This document shows, piece by piece, positions 62,889-64,000 of a stretch of 64,000 nucleotides of DNA. The DNA is from Trabulsiella odontotermitis (GTDB lineage: Bacteria; Pseudomonadota; Gammaproteobacteria; Enterobacterales; Enterobacteriaceae). Where the stretch lies: contig NZ_LIFX01000013.1 of assembly GCF_001297775.1 (NCBI RefSeq), positions 1-64,000 of the forward strand, read 5' to 3'. Position 1 is the stretch's first letter. Each line of letters opens with the position of its first letter. The notes beneath the pieces are model-generated. The model did not search any database, was not told the DNA's origin, and saw only the letters and a list, made by a program, of their open reading frames with translations. A program made the translations under genes and the position numbers.

Positions 62889-63317
62889 TTACTCTTTTTC
62901 CAGCGAGATTAGCAGCACATCAACGCCGCTGCTGCCAACCACCGTTTTGGCCGAGCAGGTCGCGCGGGAGAAAAAGCTCTTGTTGTGATTACCGCAAAGG
63001 ACCAGGTCGACCTTTTTCTTCTGGCAAAAATGCCGGACGTGTTCGCCTAATTCCCCGGAAGCGATAACCGCTTCTTCGACAGGATAATCCATGTGCTGAA
63101 TCAGTTCAGCCAGAAATTCCTTTGTCTCCTCCTGCATCAACTCACGCAGATTTTCCATCATCGGCGCGGCGAGCTGATTGTACATTTCCGGGTCAGCGGC
63201 AAAGGTGATCAGGCTGATTTTTGCCTGCACAGGACGGGCGATGGACACCGCCTTGTCGACAAGAATACGGCTTTCGGGCGTCGGGGCGACGGCGACTAAA
63301 AGGTGCGAGTACGGCAT
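62889..63317 (-). CDS. uspC: Universal stress protein UspC
   Basis: 142 residues. UspA-type fold: strand HLLVAVAPTPESRILVDKAV, then ISLITFAADPEMYNQLAAPM and DLVLCGNHNKSFFSRATCSA. Close to E. coli UspC, which is linked to motility, osmotic and UV stress; convergent with otsA and next to flhDC as in E. coli. Confidence 0.95.
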   Translation of the reverse strand: MPYSHLLVAVAPTPESRILVDKAVSIARPVQAKISLITFAADPEMYNQLAAPMMENLRELMQEETKEFLAELIQHMDYPVEEAVIASGELGEHVRHFCQKKKVDLVLCGNHNKSFFSRATCSAKTVVGSSGVDVLLISLEKE

Positions 63318-63818
63318 CTGGCCTCCTTGTGATACGCAAAACTACCCCTTTTCCCTCTTTACTCTGTTTCGTCAGTCCGTGCAAGGGCTGGCTAATACAG
63401 AAGTGTGAGCGTCTTCTGAATATTCATTAATTATTCTTATGTCAGGAATAAGATGAATGTTCAGCATGTTAAAGAAAAGGATCAACTTAACAAAAACTAG
63501 CAGCTTTAATAATCCATTTTTAACGTATGACCAGGGTTAACTAACAAAATTAAAATAATTACTTATCGAAATAATTTTATAATTCTAAAAGTATAACATT
63601 ATGTTTTTATGATGATTATTATGCATTTATTGGCTATCGATATGACAAGATGGCCGTCATGTCCCGGCGCGGCAGATTTTCAAACCAAATTATCGCTTAA
63701 GTATGTGTCAGAAAATGCTTATTCATAGTTTAGTAATAAAAAAGTGTAAGGGATGCCTAAATATTCAACAATTCACAACGCATTCTGATGGATTTGCTGC
63801 TAATATTGAGCCTGATTA
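63318..63818. other. AT-rich intergenic region between uspC and flhDC
   Basis: About 500 bases. Holds the uspC promoter (left) and the upstream part of the flhDC control region, where many regulators bind in relatives. No gene, insertion sequence or repeat is visible. In E. coli MG1655 an IS element occupies this gap; here there is none. Confidence 0.6.
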
Positions 63819-63834
63819 TGTGATCTTGATCACA
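63819..63834 (+). promoter_or_regulatory. CRP site of flhDC
   Basis: TGTGA-N6-TCACA, a perfect consensus palindrome. Its centre lies 71.5 bases before the inferred flhDC start at about 63898, exactly the class I spacing known in E. coli. Confidence 0.85.
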
Positions 63835-63862
63835 AAAATTTCAAATTTTCAGCAAGGCCACA

Positions 63863-63891
63863 TTGTATGTGTAAGAACTGACGAGTACAGT
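63863..63891 (+). promoter_or_regulatory. flhDC promoter (-35/-10)
   Basis: TTGTAT (63863-63868), 17-base spacer, TACAGT (63886-63891), seven bases before the inferred start. The flhD coding start is expected roughly 100 bases beyond the window because the enterobacterial leader is about 200 nt. Confidence 0.7.
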
Positions 63892-63901
63892 TGCGTCGAA
63901 T

Positions 63902-63915
63902 TAGGAAAAATCTTA
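63902..63915 (+). promoter_or_regulatory. RcsAB box of flhDC
   Basis: TAGGAAAAATCTTA, the same as the RcsAB box described for E. coli flhDC, located at about +5 to +18. RcsAB binding here represses flagellar synthesis. Confidence 0.85.
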
Positions 63916-64000
63916 GTTATTTGTAAGAAATGTTTAAAATTGACGCGTTATCTTTCCTTGCAGAAAGAAACAGAACAGTCAGGCAGACCATCGCCTAAGA

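Overview
The window is chromosomal DNA of an Enterobacteriaceae species close to Escherichia, Salmonella, Citrobacter and Enterobacter. Gene order and protein sequences follow the 41-44 minute region of the E. coli map (dcm-vsr-yedA, the fli regulons, sdiA-uvrY-uvrC, the glyW-cysT-leuZ tRNAs, araFGH, otsBA, uspC, flhDC promoter). I see no insertion sequence, integrase, prophage or CRISPR array. Species is not assigned.

Layout. 1-2.2 kb: C-terminal part of an autotransporter and an OmpS1-type porin, with a candidate RseX sRNA upstream of the porin. 2.7-8.6 kb: dcm-vsr, yedA, yedI, yodC and dgcQ. 8.6-10.2 kb: the stress island dsrA-yodD-dsrB-rcsA, with sites resembling RcsAB boxes and sigma-S -10 elements. 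10.4-21.5 kb: flagellar operon fliFGHIJKLMNOPQR (minus strand) and divergent fliE. 21.6-24.1 kb: an orphan PTS EIIB, yedD and amyA. 24.1-27.6 kb: fliDST and fliC, each transcription unit with a clear sigma-28 promoter. 27.7-34.4 kb: a four-gene flagellin glycosylation island between fliC and fliA. 34.7-39.4 kb: fliA-fliZ and the cystine genes tcyJ-dcyD-tcyLN. 39.6-44.7 kb: sdiA, yecF, uvrY-uvrC, pgsA and three tRNAs. 45-50.7 kb: katG, a small unknown gene, yecA, tyrP, ftnA and yecR. 50.8-55.3 kb: accessory block with an HD-GYP phosphodiesterase, an RpiB/LacAB-like isomerase and a DHA2 transporter. 55.4-63.3 kb: yecJ, ftnB, araFGH, otsBA and uspC. The window ends inside the flhDC promoter and leader; flhD itself lies outside.

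Themes. Motility dominates: the flhDC control region, sigma-28 (fliA), its regulator fliZ, the export apparatus, rotor, hook control, flagellin, cap and chaperones are all here, together with c-di-GMP enzymes (DgcQ and an HD-GYP protein) and Rcs elements that oppose motility. The most interesting accessory system is the island at 27.8-34.4 kb. It encodes a GT-A-like transferase, a 1130-residue methyltransferase/TPR/O-GlcNAc-transferase fusion, a VioA-like sugar aminotransferase and a VioB/NeuD-like acyltransferase. Together they could build an N-acylated amino-dideoxy sugar and attach it to an unusually short flagellin (278 residues). Second in interest is a pair of near-consensus RcsAB boxes upstream of dsrA.
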